Made by a program: the position numbers and the translations under genes. Of a stretch of DNA of 48,122 nt, positions 31,848 to 39,426 are shown one piece after another (the first letter of the stretch is position 1; the number at the start of each line of letters is the position of its first letter). Source of the stretch: Verrucomicrobiales bacterium (lineage in GTDB: Bacteria > Verrucomicrobiota > Verrucomicrobiia > Limisphaerales > UBA9464). The notes beneath the pieces were generated by a model. That model did no database searches. It was not told the DNA's origin and saw only the letters and a program-made list of their open reading frames with translations. Location: the NCBI GenBank assembly GCA_027483345.1, contig JAIXUV010000276.1, forward strand, positions 1 through 48,122, read 5' to 3'.

Positions 31848-33635
31848 TCAGCGCACGGTGAATCCGCCGGCCAAGGTGAAGGACACCGTGCCCATGTTGG
31901 GCGGTCCGGGGAACTCCACGGCGACGTCGAGTGCGCCCGGGGTGGCGGTGGCGGGGATGACGAGGGTGGCGGTGACCGTGGTGTTGCTGGCCCGACGGAG
32001 GTTCGTCCCGGACAAGGTTCCCACGCGGACCGCGGTCGGGACCATGTTGGCCGGTGGAGCCATTCCGCCCAGCGTCAGCGTGAGCGTGACCGTGGTCCCG
32101 CGATCGCCAATGGAGGGGGCCACGGAAGTGAGGGGCGGATTGGCGCCGCCACCGCCGTTGTTGCCGCCGCCGCCCGTGGCGGTCCCGGTGGCCGGATCGT
32201 AGGCGGCCAGCGCGGTGCGGCGGACCCGGTAGACCGTCTGGGCCGCCTCGCCGACGACGGTCTGCGAGAGCCGGCCTTCGGCGGCGAGGACCCCTGTGGC
32301 ATTCGTGGACCAGTTCGAGAGGTTGGTCGACGACTCGACCTGGTAGGAGCCGCCTTCCGCTGCGTTCCAAACCAGCGTCACGGAACCACCCGTGACGGCG
32401 GGCTTAGAGAGTGTCACCGGTTGGTCCGGCCCTCCGACGACCCGGGTGGTCACCGTCTCGTTGATGGCGGTGACGGCGCCGCCGGCAGGCGTTCCGTGGA
32501 AGGCCCGTCCGATGTTGTAGGGGAACACCGGCGTTCCGTCCGCGGCGATGGAGACGAAGTAGGCGTAGGTGCCATCCGGGAACTCCGGCGTGACGCACCA
32601 GCGTCCGTTGTCCTCGTCGAGGTCGTAGTCGACACCGGCGACGAAGGGTTGGCCGGTGGAAGGGTCCACGAGGTCGCCGAGGAAGGCGTTGTCCTCCATG
32701 TAGCGTCCGAGCGGGTACTGGGCCGAAACGGCGGGACCGGTCTGGTTGCCGGCGGTGCCGTAGAGGCGACGGGCCCAGGACGGGATGGCGGTCCGGCCGG
32801 CGGAGGTCAGGTTGTCGGTGCCACGCTGGCCGTTGCGAAGCTGATATCCGGAAAGCATCCGGCGCAGTCCCGACGTGGCGTTGGTGGCGTTGGAATAGCC
32901 GTAGGGACCGTAAATCGGGAAGCCGTCCTGTACCCAGCCGAGGATCGGCGAGTGGCGGGCCACCGGGGCCGACGACTCGCGGTAGGTCCGGGTTGTCGCG
33001 TCGAAGTCGACATGGTCGCCGAGGCGGTGGCGCAGGGCGATCGGGCTGGCGTGGTAGTGGTAGGTGCCGGTGTTTTCCTGATGGGCGAAGGCGGGATCGA
33101 AGGTGGCGCCCTCGTTCACGTAGGCTTCGCGGTTCCAGAATCCCGTTCCATTGCCCTCGGCCGTGCCGTTCCAGGAGAAGGCGTCGCGGCTGTCGAACAT
33201 CGCCACGCCGTCCACGAAGATCCCCACCGAGCCGAGTCCGGTGAGCGCGGGAGTCGACGGCACCGCGGGTGTGCGAGGGATCCGATAGAGGGTCTTCCGG
33301 TTAGTCGGGAGGTTGGGGAAGTTGCCGTTGAGCCACGGGCCCATGACATGGCCGCCCAAACCGGTGGTCCGAACATAGACCCAGTCGGTCGAGACCGAGA
33401 TCTCCTGAACGCCGGCGTAGGCGGGCGCCGTCTGGGTCTGCGAACCGTTGGACCAGGTGGCCTTGGCGGTTCCGGACGACTGTTCGGCAGGGGTCTGGTA
33501 GATCCGTGCGTAGTGGGAGGAGGCGACGGCATCCCAGGAGTTCGTCCGGGGATCGGCGGCGAGCACCGCGGACGGCAGCAGCAGCAGCGGCGAGACGGCC
33601 AGCGGCGCGGTCAGGGACAGGAACAGGGGCTTCAT
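31848..33635 (-). CDS. Exported YHYH-domain protein
   Basis: The product has 595 residues: a signal peptide (LSLTAPLAVSPLLLLPSAVLA), then a YHYH domain at about residues 35-370 with the signature NTGTYHYHASPIALRHRLGD and ILGWVQDGFPIYGPYGY. A segment at about 410-465 (SVTLVWNAAEGGSYQVESST and on) resembles the short beta-rich repeats common in Verrucomicrobiota surface proteins. A Gly/Asn-rich linker leads to a C-terminal IPT/TIG-like beta domain (LTSVAPSIGDRGTTVTLTLT). The function of YHYH domains is not settled; the conserved histidines suggest metal binding, and the genes are often seen near copper proteins. It lies 8 nt upstream of the MbnP-MbnH-like gene on the same strand, suggesting one transcript. 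Confidence 0.85.
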   Translation of the reverse strand: MKPLFLSLTAPLAVSPLLLLPSAVLAADPRTNSWDAVASSHYARIYQTPAEQSSGTAKATWSNGSQTQTAPAYAGVQEISVSTDWVYVRTTGLGGHVMGPWLNGNFPNLPTNRKTLYRIPRTPAVPSTPALTGLGSVGIFVDGVAMFDSRDAFSWNGTAEGNGTGFWNREAYVNEGATFDPAFAHQENTGTYHYHASPIALRHRLGDHVDFDATTRTYRESSAPVARHSPILGWVQDGFPIYGPYGYSNATNATSGLRRMLSGYQLRNGQRGTDNLTSAGRTAIPSWARRLYGTAGNQTGPAVSAQYPLGRYMEDNAFLGDLVDPSTGQPFVAGVDYDLDEDNGRWCVTPEFPDGTYAYFVSIAADGTPVFPYNIGRAFHGTPAGGAVTAINETVTTRVVGGPDQPVTLSKPAVTGGSVTLVWNAAEGGSYQVESSTNLSNWSTNATGVLAAEGRLSQTVVGEAAQTVYRVRRTALAAYDPATGTATGGGGNNGGGGANPPLTSVAPSIGDRGTTVTLTLTLGGMAPPANMVPTAVRVGTLSGTNLRRASNTTVTATLVIPATATPGALDVAVEFPGPPNMGTVSFTLAGGFTVR

Positions 33636-33712
33636 GGCATCAACGGGTTGGAACGACGGACGCCAAGAAGCCCGGAGGCGGTTAAGCCGTGATGTCCCGA
33701 CCCCGGAGAATC

Positions 33713-33729
33713 ATTAAGGTGGGATTAAG
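33713..33729 (-). promoter_or_regulatory. 11-nt-spaced direct repeat CTTAAT upstream of the YHYH operon
   Basis: On the minus strand CTTAAT occurs twice with an 11-nt period (33713-33718 and 33724-33729), about 80 nt before the YHYH ATG. This is the spacing of OmpR/PhoB-type binding sites. AT-rich hexamers stand out in this GC-rich region. The assignment is tentative. Confidence 0.3.
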
Positions 33730-33911
33730 AAGCGGCGACGTTCGGCTGAACCGCAGGGGGCATGGGGATCCAGAAACCGGGAAACACCGGGGCGACAACT
33801 CCCGCAGGCATGCCATGATTCGGACTTCAACCGGCGACGGCGAGGGGTCGGCCCGACTGGGGCACACCCAGGCATCGACCCGTGCGGCCCGGGATTGGCG
33901 ACAGGTTTACG

Positions 33912-34457
33912 ATGGACACGACGAAACCCGATTCCGGAGGCGAAGGCGCCCGCAGGAAGCATTGGCTGAGGGGACGCTCGCGTCTTCGGCTGGGCCTCCT
34001 CATCGGCCTCACCATCGCGGCCGGCCTCGCCTCGAGACGTTTCCCAAGTCTGGTTCCCGATTTCCTCGGCAAGTACCCGGGAGACGTCCTTTGGGCACAG
34101 ATGGTCTTCTGGATGGCGGCGCTGATCTGGCGCCGGGCACCGAAGTCGGTCCTGGCCATCCGGGCCTTCGCCTTCTGCTGCGTCATCGAATCGAGCCAGC
34201 TCTATCGTGCAGACTGGATCCTCCGGATCCGCGCGAGCACCCCTGGCCACCTCGTCCTCGGCTCGACCTTCGCCTGGCTCGACCTCGTCGCTTACGCGCT
34301 TGGAATCCTCTTCTGCGTCATCGCGGAGGAGCAGTGGCCGAAGCTCCTGAGGACCGCCAACCGGGATCCGCGGTTGGACCTCCACTTCGGCCACGACCGC
34401 GTCCGTTCCTCGACGTCGCTCACCGTTCCGAAGCCGCCTCAATCAGACCTCGGGTGA
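33912..34457 (+). CDS. DUF2809-family membrane protein
   Basis: This 181-residue membrane protein has about four helices: LRLGLLIGLTIAAGLASR, GDVLWAQMVFWMAALIW, VLAIRAFAFCCVIESSQLY and LVAYALGILFCVIAEEQW. The features GKYPGDVLWAQMVFWM, ESSQLYRADWILRIR and GHLVLGSTFAWLDLVAYALG are characteristic of DUF2809, a family of unknown function. The N-terminus is polar and basic. The ATG at 33912 has a TTTACG-like stretch just upstream and no ribosome-binding site. Its last 38 bases overlap the end of the convergent SRPBCC gene. No role can be assigned from the neighbours. Confidence 0.8.
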   Translation: MDTTKPDSGGEGARRKHWLRGRSRLRLGLLIGLTIAAGLASRRFPSLVPDFLGKYPGDVLWAQMVFWMAALIWRRAPKSVLAIRAFAFCCVIESSQLYRADWILRIRASTPGHLVLGSTFAWLDLVAYALGILFCVIAEEQWPKLLRTANRDPRLDLHFGHDRVRSSTSLTVPKPPQSDLG

Positions 34458-34899
34458 CCCGGTGCCGCCACCAGAAGAGGAACGCCAGCTGGGGACGCCA
34501 TAGAAGGGCACCGATCGAGCCCCACAGCGGACCACCCTTCGCGACGAACTCGATCCGGTCCGTGAGCCGCGTGCCTCCGGGGACTGGCTCCATGCGGTGC
34601 TCGTGACGCCACGACGCGAAGGGGCCCGACAACGCGACATCGACGAGGCGCCGGCCGGCCTCGACCTCGGCGATCGCGACCACCCAGTCCTGCCGCAGCA
34701 AGCCGAGGAGCCGGAGTGAAACCGTCACCTTCGATCCGGGGCGCACCGGCCGGTCGACTTCGAGCCGGAGGGTCCGGACCCCGGGGGGATTGAGGTGACG
34801 AAGGTTGTCTGGATCGAGGTGGAAGCCGAAGACCTCCTCCACCGGCGCCGCGATGAGGACGGAGCGTTCGAAGATGGACGGGGATGGGGATCGGATCAC
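34420..34899 (-). CDS. SRPBCC-family ligand-binding protein
   Basis: This is a START/Bet v1-like fold protein of about 159 residues. The opening IFERSVLIAAPVEEVFGFHL and the sequence NLRHLNPPGVRTLRLEVDRP, then RMEPVPGGTRLTDRIEFVAK and a hydrophobic end, are typical of SRPBCC proteins related to the 'cell division inhibitor / cyclase-dehydrase' group. These bind small hydrophobic molecules; the ligand is unknown. No ATG begins the frame: GTG at 34899 is preferred, and GTG at 34914 is an alternative. It is divergent from the large PSCyt/DUF1553 gene (100 nt between starts) and convergent with the DUF2809 gene. The antisense frame that continues far upstream is a shadow. Confidence 0.75.
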   Translation of the reverse strand: MIRSPSPSIFERSVLIAAPVEEVFGFHLDPDNLRHLNPPGVRTLRLEVDRPVRPGSKVTVSLRLLGLLRQDWVVAIAEVEAGRRLVDVALSGPFASWRHEHRMEPVPGGTRLTDRIEFVAKGGPLWGSIGALLWRPQLAFLFWWRHRVTRGLIEAASER

Positions 34900-34998
34900 G
34901 CCCCAACACAACACGTCCCAGCGCCGGTGCAAGTCGCACCTCTGGCGTCTCGAACCTTGAGCCCCGGCGCAGGACACCGGAGGATCACGCGATCCCCA

Positions 34999-37914
34999 AT
35001 GAGTCCTTTCGCCCGGAGAACCTCCCGTCTGGCCCGCTGGGCGTGCTGTCTGGCCGCCGCCACGGCGGTCGTCCACGGCGCGGAGGCGACCCTGTACAGA
35101 GCGTTGAACCTGAACGGACCCGAGCTGGTCCTGGACGGCCGGAAGTGGGAGGGCAGCAACGCCCCGGCCTTCACGGCGAAGGGCAACCGCTTCGAGAACC
35201 AATCGGTTCCGTTGCGGCCCGCGACCGATCCCCGGCGCGCGCAGATGATCCGCAGCAGCGTCTGGGGAAGCCGTGTGGAGCTGGAGATGACCGGCGTACC
35301 GACGGGCGACTACCAGGTGTTCGTGCATGTGTGGGAGGACACGCAGTCGGAACAGTTCGACCTGGTGCTGAACGACCAGGTGGTGGCCGAGAAGTTCCAC
35401 AGCGGCCTGGCCGGTTCGTGGAAACGGCTCGGTCCCTGGCCGGTGCGGATCGAGGACGGACGCCTGCGTCTGTTCGCCAAGGCGCCGAACCACGGAGCGG
35501 CGAACCTCTCCGGACTCGAGGTGTGGTCCGGAGACGGCCCGGTGCCGGACCCGTCCAAGCCCGTGTTCAACGACGCTCCCACGGCGGAGCAACTCGCCTT
35601 CTTCGAGGGCCGCATACGGCCGGTGTTCGTGGAGCACTGTCACGAGTGCCACAGCGCCGGGGCGGCGAAGCTGAAGGGTGGACTGCTGCTCGACTCGAAG
35701 GCCGGCGTGCGCAAGGGCGGCGACTCCGGACCGCTGATGAACCCGGCGAGCCCAGACTCGAGCCTGCTGGTGCGTGCGGTCCGACACGCGGACCCCGACC
35801 TCGCCATGCCCCCGCGACGACGCATCCCGGAGGCCGCTGTCGCGGACATCGTCGCGTGGATCGGCATGGGCGCGCCGGATCCCAGGACCGAGGACACGGT
35901 CGCCGCGGCGGCGACCCGTTCCGGGATCGATTGGAAATCGGCGAAGGACTGGTGGGCGTTCCGTCCGGTGTCGGACCCGAAGCCGCCGGCGGTCGATGAC
36001 GCCGCGTGGCCGGCCGGCCCCATCGACCGGTTCCTCCTGGCCCGGCTCGAACAGTCCGGGCTCGCGCCGGCGCCGGAGGCGGACCGGGCGGTCCTGCTGC
36101 GGCGGCTCACCTTCGACCTCACCGGACTTCCACCGACCCCCTCCGAGATCGACGCCTTCCTCGCCGACACCGACGCCGGTGCATGGGAGCGCGCCGTGGA
36201 CCGCCTTCTGGCCTCGCCGGCCTATGGGGAACGCTGGGGGCGGCACTGGCTGGACGTCGTCCGCTACGCCGATACCGCGGGCGACAACTCCGACTTCCCG
36301 ATCCCGCAGATGCACCGGTACCGGGATTGGGTGATCGACGCCTTCAACCGGGACCTGCCCTTCGACGAGTTCGTGCGGCTGCAGCTCGCGGGGGACCTGC
36401 TGCAGACCGGACGCGCGGAGACGGACCACCAACGGACCATCGCCACCGGATGGATCGCGAACGCGCGTCGATTCGGTTCGCGCGTGGACGACTACCCGCA
36501 GCACCTGACCATCGAGGACACGCTCGACAACCTGGGGAAGGCCTTCCTCGGCCTCACCATCAACTGTGCGCGCTGCCACGACCACAAGTTCGATCCGATC
36601 CCGACCTCGGACTACTACGCGCTGTACGGGATCTTCGACAGCACGCGTTACCCGTGGCCCGGCATCGAGCTGGACCAGCGCCAACGCGACCTCGTGCCGC
36701 TCGTGGAACCGGAGCGCCGGGAGGAGATGGAGGAGGCGCGCCGCAGACACGACGAGGAGAAGCGCCGGCTGGAGAAGGCCGTGAAGGAGCTCCGCGAGGA
36801 ATCGAAGTCGGTCGCCGCAGCGGAGAAGGCCGCAGCGGAGAAGCGGATCCAGGAGGCCGAGTCGGCGGTGCGGTCGCATGTGGACCGGGGACTGCCCTTC
36901 GGACTCGCGTACGCGGTCGCCGACAAGCCGAAGGCCTCCGACGCGGTGATCCAGATCAAGGGGGATCCCGCGCGGCCGGGAGGTGTCGTTCCAAGGCGTT
37001 TCCTCACCGTCCTGGGAGGCTCGACCCTGGCGGACGCCACCCGGGGAAGCGGCCGTGCCGAGCTCGCCGACTGGATCGTCGCACCCACCAACCCGCTGAC
37101 CGCACGGGTGATGGTCAACCGCGTCTGGCAACACCACTTCGGCCGCGGGCTGGTCGCGACGCCGAACGACTTCGGCCGCCAGGGACGCGCCCCGACGCAT
37201 CCGGAGCTGCTCGACTGGTTGGCGTCGCGGTTCAGGGAGGACGGCTGGTCGGTGAAGGCGCTGCACCGGCGCATCCTCCTCTCCCGCGCCTACCGGCAGT
37301 CGTCGGTGGTGACGGAGGAACAGTCGCTGAAGGATCCAACCAACGAACTGCTGGGACGCTTCCCACGTCGGCGGCTCGACGCGGAGTCGCTGCGCGACAC
37401 GCTGCTGGTGCTCGGCGGAAACCTGGAACCGGCGCCCCGTGGGCCGCATCCCTTCCCGAAGCCGTCGGACTGGAAGTTCACGCAGCACAACCCCTTCCGC
37501 GCGGTGTACGAAACCCGCAGCCGCAGCGTGTACCTCATGACGCAGCGGATCCAAAGGCATCCGTACCTCGCGATCTTCGACGGCGCCGACCCCTCGACCA
37601 GCACCGGCCGCCGGACCTCCAGCACGACGCCGCTGCAGGCGCTGTTCCTCCTCAACGACCCGTTCGTGCACGGACAGGCCGACCTCTTCGCCGAAAGGAT
37701 CCGCATCATGCGCGCCTCCGACGCCGACCGGGTCCGCGAAGGGTTCCGCCTCGCCTTGGGACGGAGTCCCGTCGGGGACGAGACGGAGAAGAGCCTCGCC
37801 TTCCTGAAGTCGGCCCGGGAACGCAGCGTCCGGGAGAAGGATCCAGAGGCGGAGTCGTGGCGCGCGTTCGCCCGGGTGCTCTTCCGACTCAACGAATTCG
37901 CCCAACTCGACTGA
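34999..37914 (+). CDS. PSCyt1-DUF1549-DUF1553 multidomain cytochrome-like protein
   Basis: This 971-residue exported protein has the layout characteristic of Planctomycetota and Verrucomicrobiota. A signal peptide (ARWACCLAAATAVVHGAEA) precedes a malectin-like beta domain (about 30-180) with YQVFVHVWEDTQSEQFDL. The planctomycete cytochrome C domain has CHECH at 214-218. DUF1549 (PSCyt2) runs from about 341 to 545 with PIDRFLLARLEQSGLAP, LTFDLTGLPPTPSEID and a second CARCH at 523-527. A charged coiled coil occupies about 574-640, then DUF1553 (PSD1) from about 668 with NRVWQHHFGRGLV. Both CxxCH sites could carry haem. The next gene, 7 nt downstream, encodes the DUF1501 partner usually found beside it. 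The biochemical role is unproven; a link to polysaccharide use has been proposed for such pairs. Confidence 0.92.
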   Translation: MSPFARRTSRLARWACCLAAATAVVHGAEATLYRALNLNGPELVLDGRKWEGSNAPAFTAKGNRFENQSVPLRPATDPRRAQMIRSSVWGSRVELEMTGVPTGDYQVFVHVWEDTQSEQFDLVLNDQVVAEKFHSGLAGSWKRLGPWPVRIEDGRLRLFAKAPNHGAANLSGLEVWSGDGPVPDPSKPVFNDAPTAEQLAFFEGRIRPVFVEHCHECHSAGAAKLKGGLLLDSKAGVRKGGDSGPLMNPASPDSSLLVRAVRHADPDLAMPPRRRIPEAAVADIVAWIGMGAPDPRTEDTVAAAATRSGIDWKSAKDWWAFRPVSDPKPPAVDDAAWPAGPIDRFLLARLEQSGLAPAPEADRAVLLRRLTFDLTGLPPTPSEIDAFLADTDAGAWERAVDRLLASPAYGERWGRHWLDVVRYADTAGDNSDFPIPQMHRYRDWVIDAFNRDLPFDEFVRLQLAGDLLQTGRAETDHQRTIATGWIANARRFGSRVDDYPQHLTIEDTLDNLGKAFLGLTINCARCHDHKFDPIPTSDYYALYGIFDSTRYPWPGIELDQRQRDLVPLVEPERREEMEEARRRHDEEKRRLEKAVKELREESKSVAAAEKAAAEKRIQEAESAVRSHVDRGLPFGLAYAVADKPKASDAVIQIKGDPARPGGVVPRRFLTVLGGSTLADATRGSGRAELADWIVAPTNPLTARVMVNRVWQHHFGRGLVATPNDFGRQGRAPTHPELLDWLASRFREDGWSVKALHRRILLSRAYRQSSVVTEEQSLKDPTNELLGRFPRRRLDAESLRDTLLVLGGNLEPAPRGPHPFPKPSDWKFTQHNPFRAVYETRSRSVYLMTQRIQRHPYLAIFDGADPSTSTGRRTSSTTPLQALFLLNDPFVHGQADLFAERIRIMRASDADRVREGFRLALGRSPVGDETEKSLAFLKSARERSVREKDPEAESWRAFARVLFRLNEFAQLD

Positions 37915-37921
37915 ACCCGCC

Positions 37922-39313
37922 ATGAGCACGCCTCTCCAGACGACCCGCCGCGAGACCCTCCGCTCCCTGGTCGGCGCCTCGCTGCTGCTGCCGGGACTCG
38001 TCTCCGACCTGCTTCGCGCCGACGCGCCCGACGCACAGGGAGATCCCCTGTCTCCGAAGCCTCCCCTGTTCCGCGGCAAGGCCAGCCGAGTGATCTTCAT
38101 CTTCTCCAACGGCGGCGTGTCCCACATGGACACCTTCGACCCGAAGCCGAAGCTGTTCGAGGCGGACGGCAAGACGGTCGGCATCGGGGGCGGGCTTTCC
38201 AACCAGCAGCGGCGGCTGTTGCGGCCCGGTTGGCAGTTCCGACCTGGCGGGCGTTGCGGAACGATGGTGAGCGACCTCTTCCCCCACCTCCGGGAGTGCA
38301 TGGACGACGTCTGCCTCATCCGTTCGATGAAGGGCGAGGACAACGAGCACTACCAGGCGACGCTGGGCATCCACACGGGCTCGTTCTTCTTCTCGCGGCC
38401 GAGCATCGGCTCCTGGATCAGCTACGGACTCGGGACGCTGAACGCGAACCTGCCGTCCTTCGTGGCCATCTCCGCGGGGTCCCCATACGCGGGGACGCAG
38501 ATCTTCAACAACGACTTCCTGCCCGCCTACCACCAGGGCGTCCGCGTGGTGCCCGGGAACGAGCCGATCGCGAACCTCGACCGCCGGACGGTCCGTTCGG
38601 GCCTGCAGGAGATGGAGCTGGGGCTGGCCGGCGCCCTGGACCGGGGCCATCTCAAGGCCCGCGGCAACGACGCCGAGCTGGCGGCGCGGATCCGCACCTT
38701 CGAGACCGCGTTCCGCATGCAGACGGACGCGCAGGACGTCTTCGACCTTTCGAAGGAGTCCGACGACACGTTGGCGCTCTACGGGATGCGGCGCGGGCAG
38801 ACGGACGGCTTCGGCTGGCCCTGCCTCGTGGCCCGGCGTTTGGCGGAGCGGGGCGTGCGCTTCATCGAATTGGTGGACGGTTCGTCGAGCCACAACTGGG
38901 ACCAGCACGGCGACATGGCCGAGCACGCGCAGCACGCCCGGAACCTGGACCAGCCGGTGGCCGGCCTGCTGCGCGACCTCAAGCGGCGCGGGATGCTGGA
39001 GGACACGTTGGTGGTCTGGACCACGGAGTTCGGCCGCACGCCCGGCGTCGACGGCGAGAAGGGCCGCGGCCACCACAGCGCCTGCTTCTCCTCGTGGCTG
39101 GCCGGGGCGGGCGTCCGGGCGGGATCGGTGTACGGGAGCACCGACGAAATCGGCGCCACCGTGGCCGAGAACCGGGTCCACGTGCACGACTTCCACGCCA
39201 CCATCCTGCACCTCCTCGGCATGGACCACGAGAAGCTGACGTTCCGCCACGGCGGACGCGACTACCGGCTCACGGACGTGCACGGGAACGTCGTGCAGGC
39301 GCTGTTGGCGTGA
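37922..39313 (+). CDS. DUF1501-family exported protein (sulfatase-like fold)
   Basis: This 463-residue protein is paired with the preceding DUF1553 gene. The N-terminus TTRRETLRSLVGASLLLPGL has a twin-arginine-like basic pair and hydrophobic stretch, suggesting export by Tat. Family motifs include VIFIFSNGGVSHMDTFDPKP, FPHLRECMDDVCLIRSM, HNWDQHGDMAEHAQHARNLD and VWTTEFGRTPGVDG, with HDFHATILHLLGMD near the end. DUF1501 proteins show distant similarity to alkaline phosphatase/sulfatase-type enzymes; the Asp and His residues in these motifs could bind metal. The function is not established. It starts 7 nt after the upstream stop, so the two are almost certainly co-transcribed. Confidence 0.92.
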   Translation: MSTPLQTTRRETLRSLVGASLLLPGLVSDLLRADAPDAQGDPLSPKPPLFRGKASRVIFIFSNGGVSHMDTFDPKPKLFEADGKTVGIGGGLSNQQRRLLRPGWQFRPGGRCGTMVSDLFPHLRECMDDVCLIRSMKGEDNEHYQATLGIHTGSFFFSRPSIGSWISYGLGTLNANLPSFVAISAGSPYAGTQIFNNDFLPAYHQGVRVVPGNEPIANLDRRTVRSGLQEMELGLAGALDRGHLKARGNDAELAARIRTFETAFRMQTDAQDVFDLSKESDDTLALYGMRRGQTDGFGWPCLVARRLAERGVRFIELVDGSSSHNWDQHGDMAEHAQHARNLDQPVAGLLRDLKRRGMLEDTLVVWTTEFGRTPGVDGEKGRGHHSACFSSWLAGAGVRAGSVYGSTDEIGATVAENRVHVHDFHATILHLLGMDHEKLTFRHGGRDYRLTDVHGNVVQALLA

Positions 39314-39426
39314 TTCGGACGGCGGAGGGTGCCGTCACGCAAATCCGTATGAACATCCGTCTGCTCCTTTAGTCGGATGGACGCCGGACACCGGAAGCCA
39401 CAAGGTGTGCGGAACGTCCGGACCCC

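Noticed and set aside
30073-32370. A longer start for the MbnP-MbnH-like protein at 32370
   Set aside because: The extra residues are the shadow of the end of the YHYH gene. The ATG at 31839 begins a signal peptide and follows the YHYH stop by 8 nt.
34420-38343. Very long minus-strand open frame (1307 codons) across the DUF1553 gene
   Set aside because: It is antisense to a clear multidomain protein and low in complexity (Arg/Gly/Val-rich). Only its last 160 codons, the SRPBCC gene, have family motifs.
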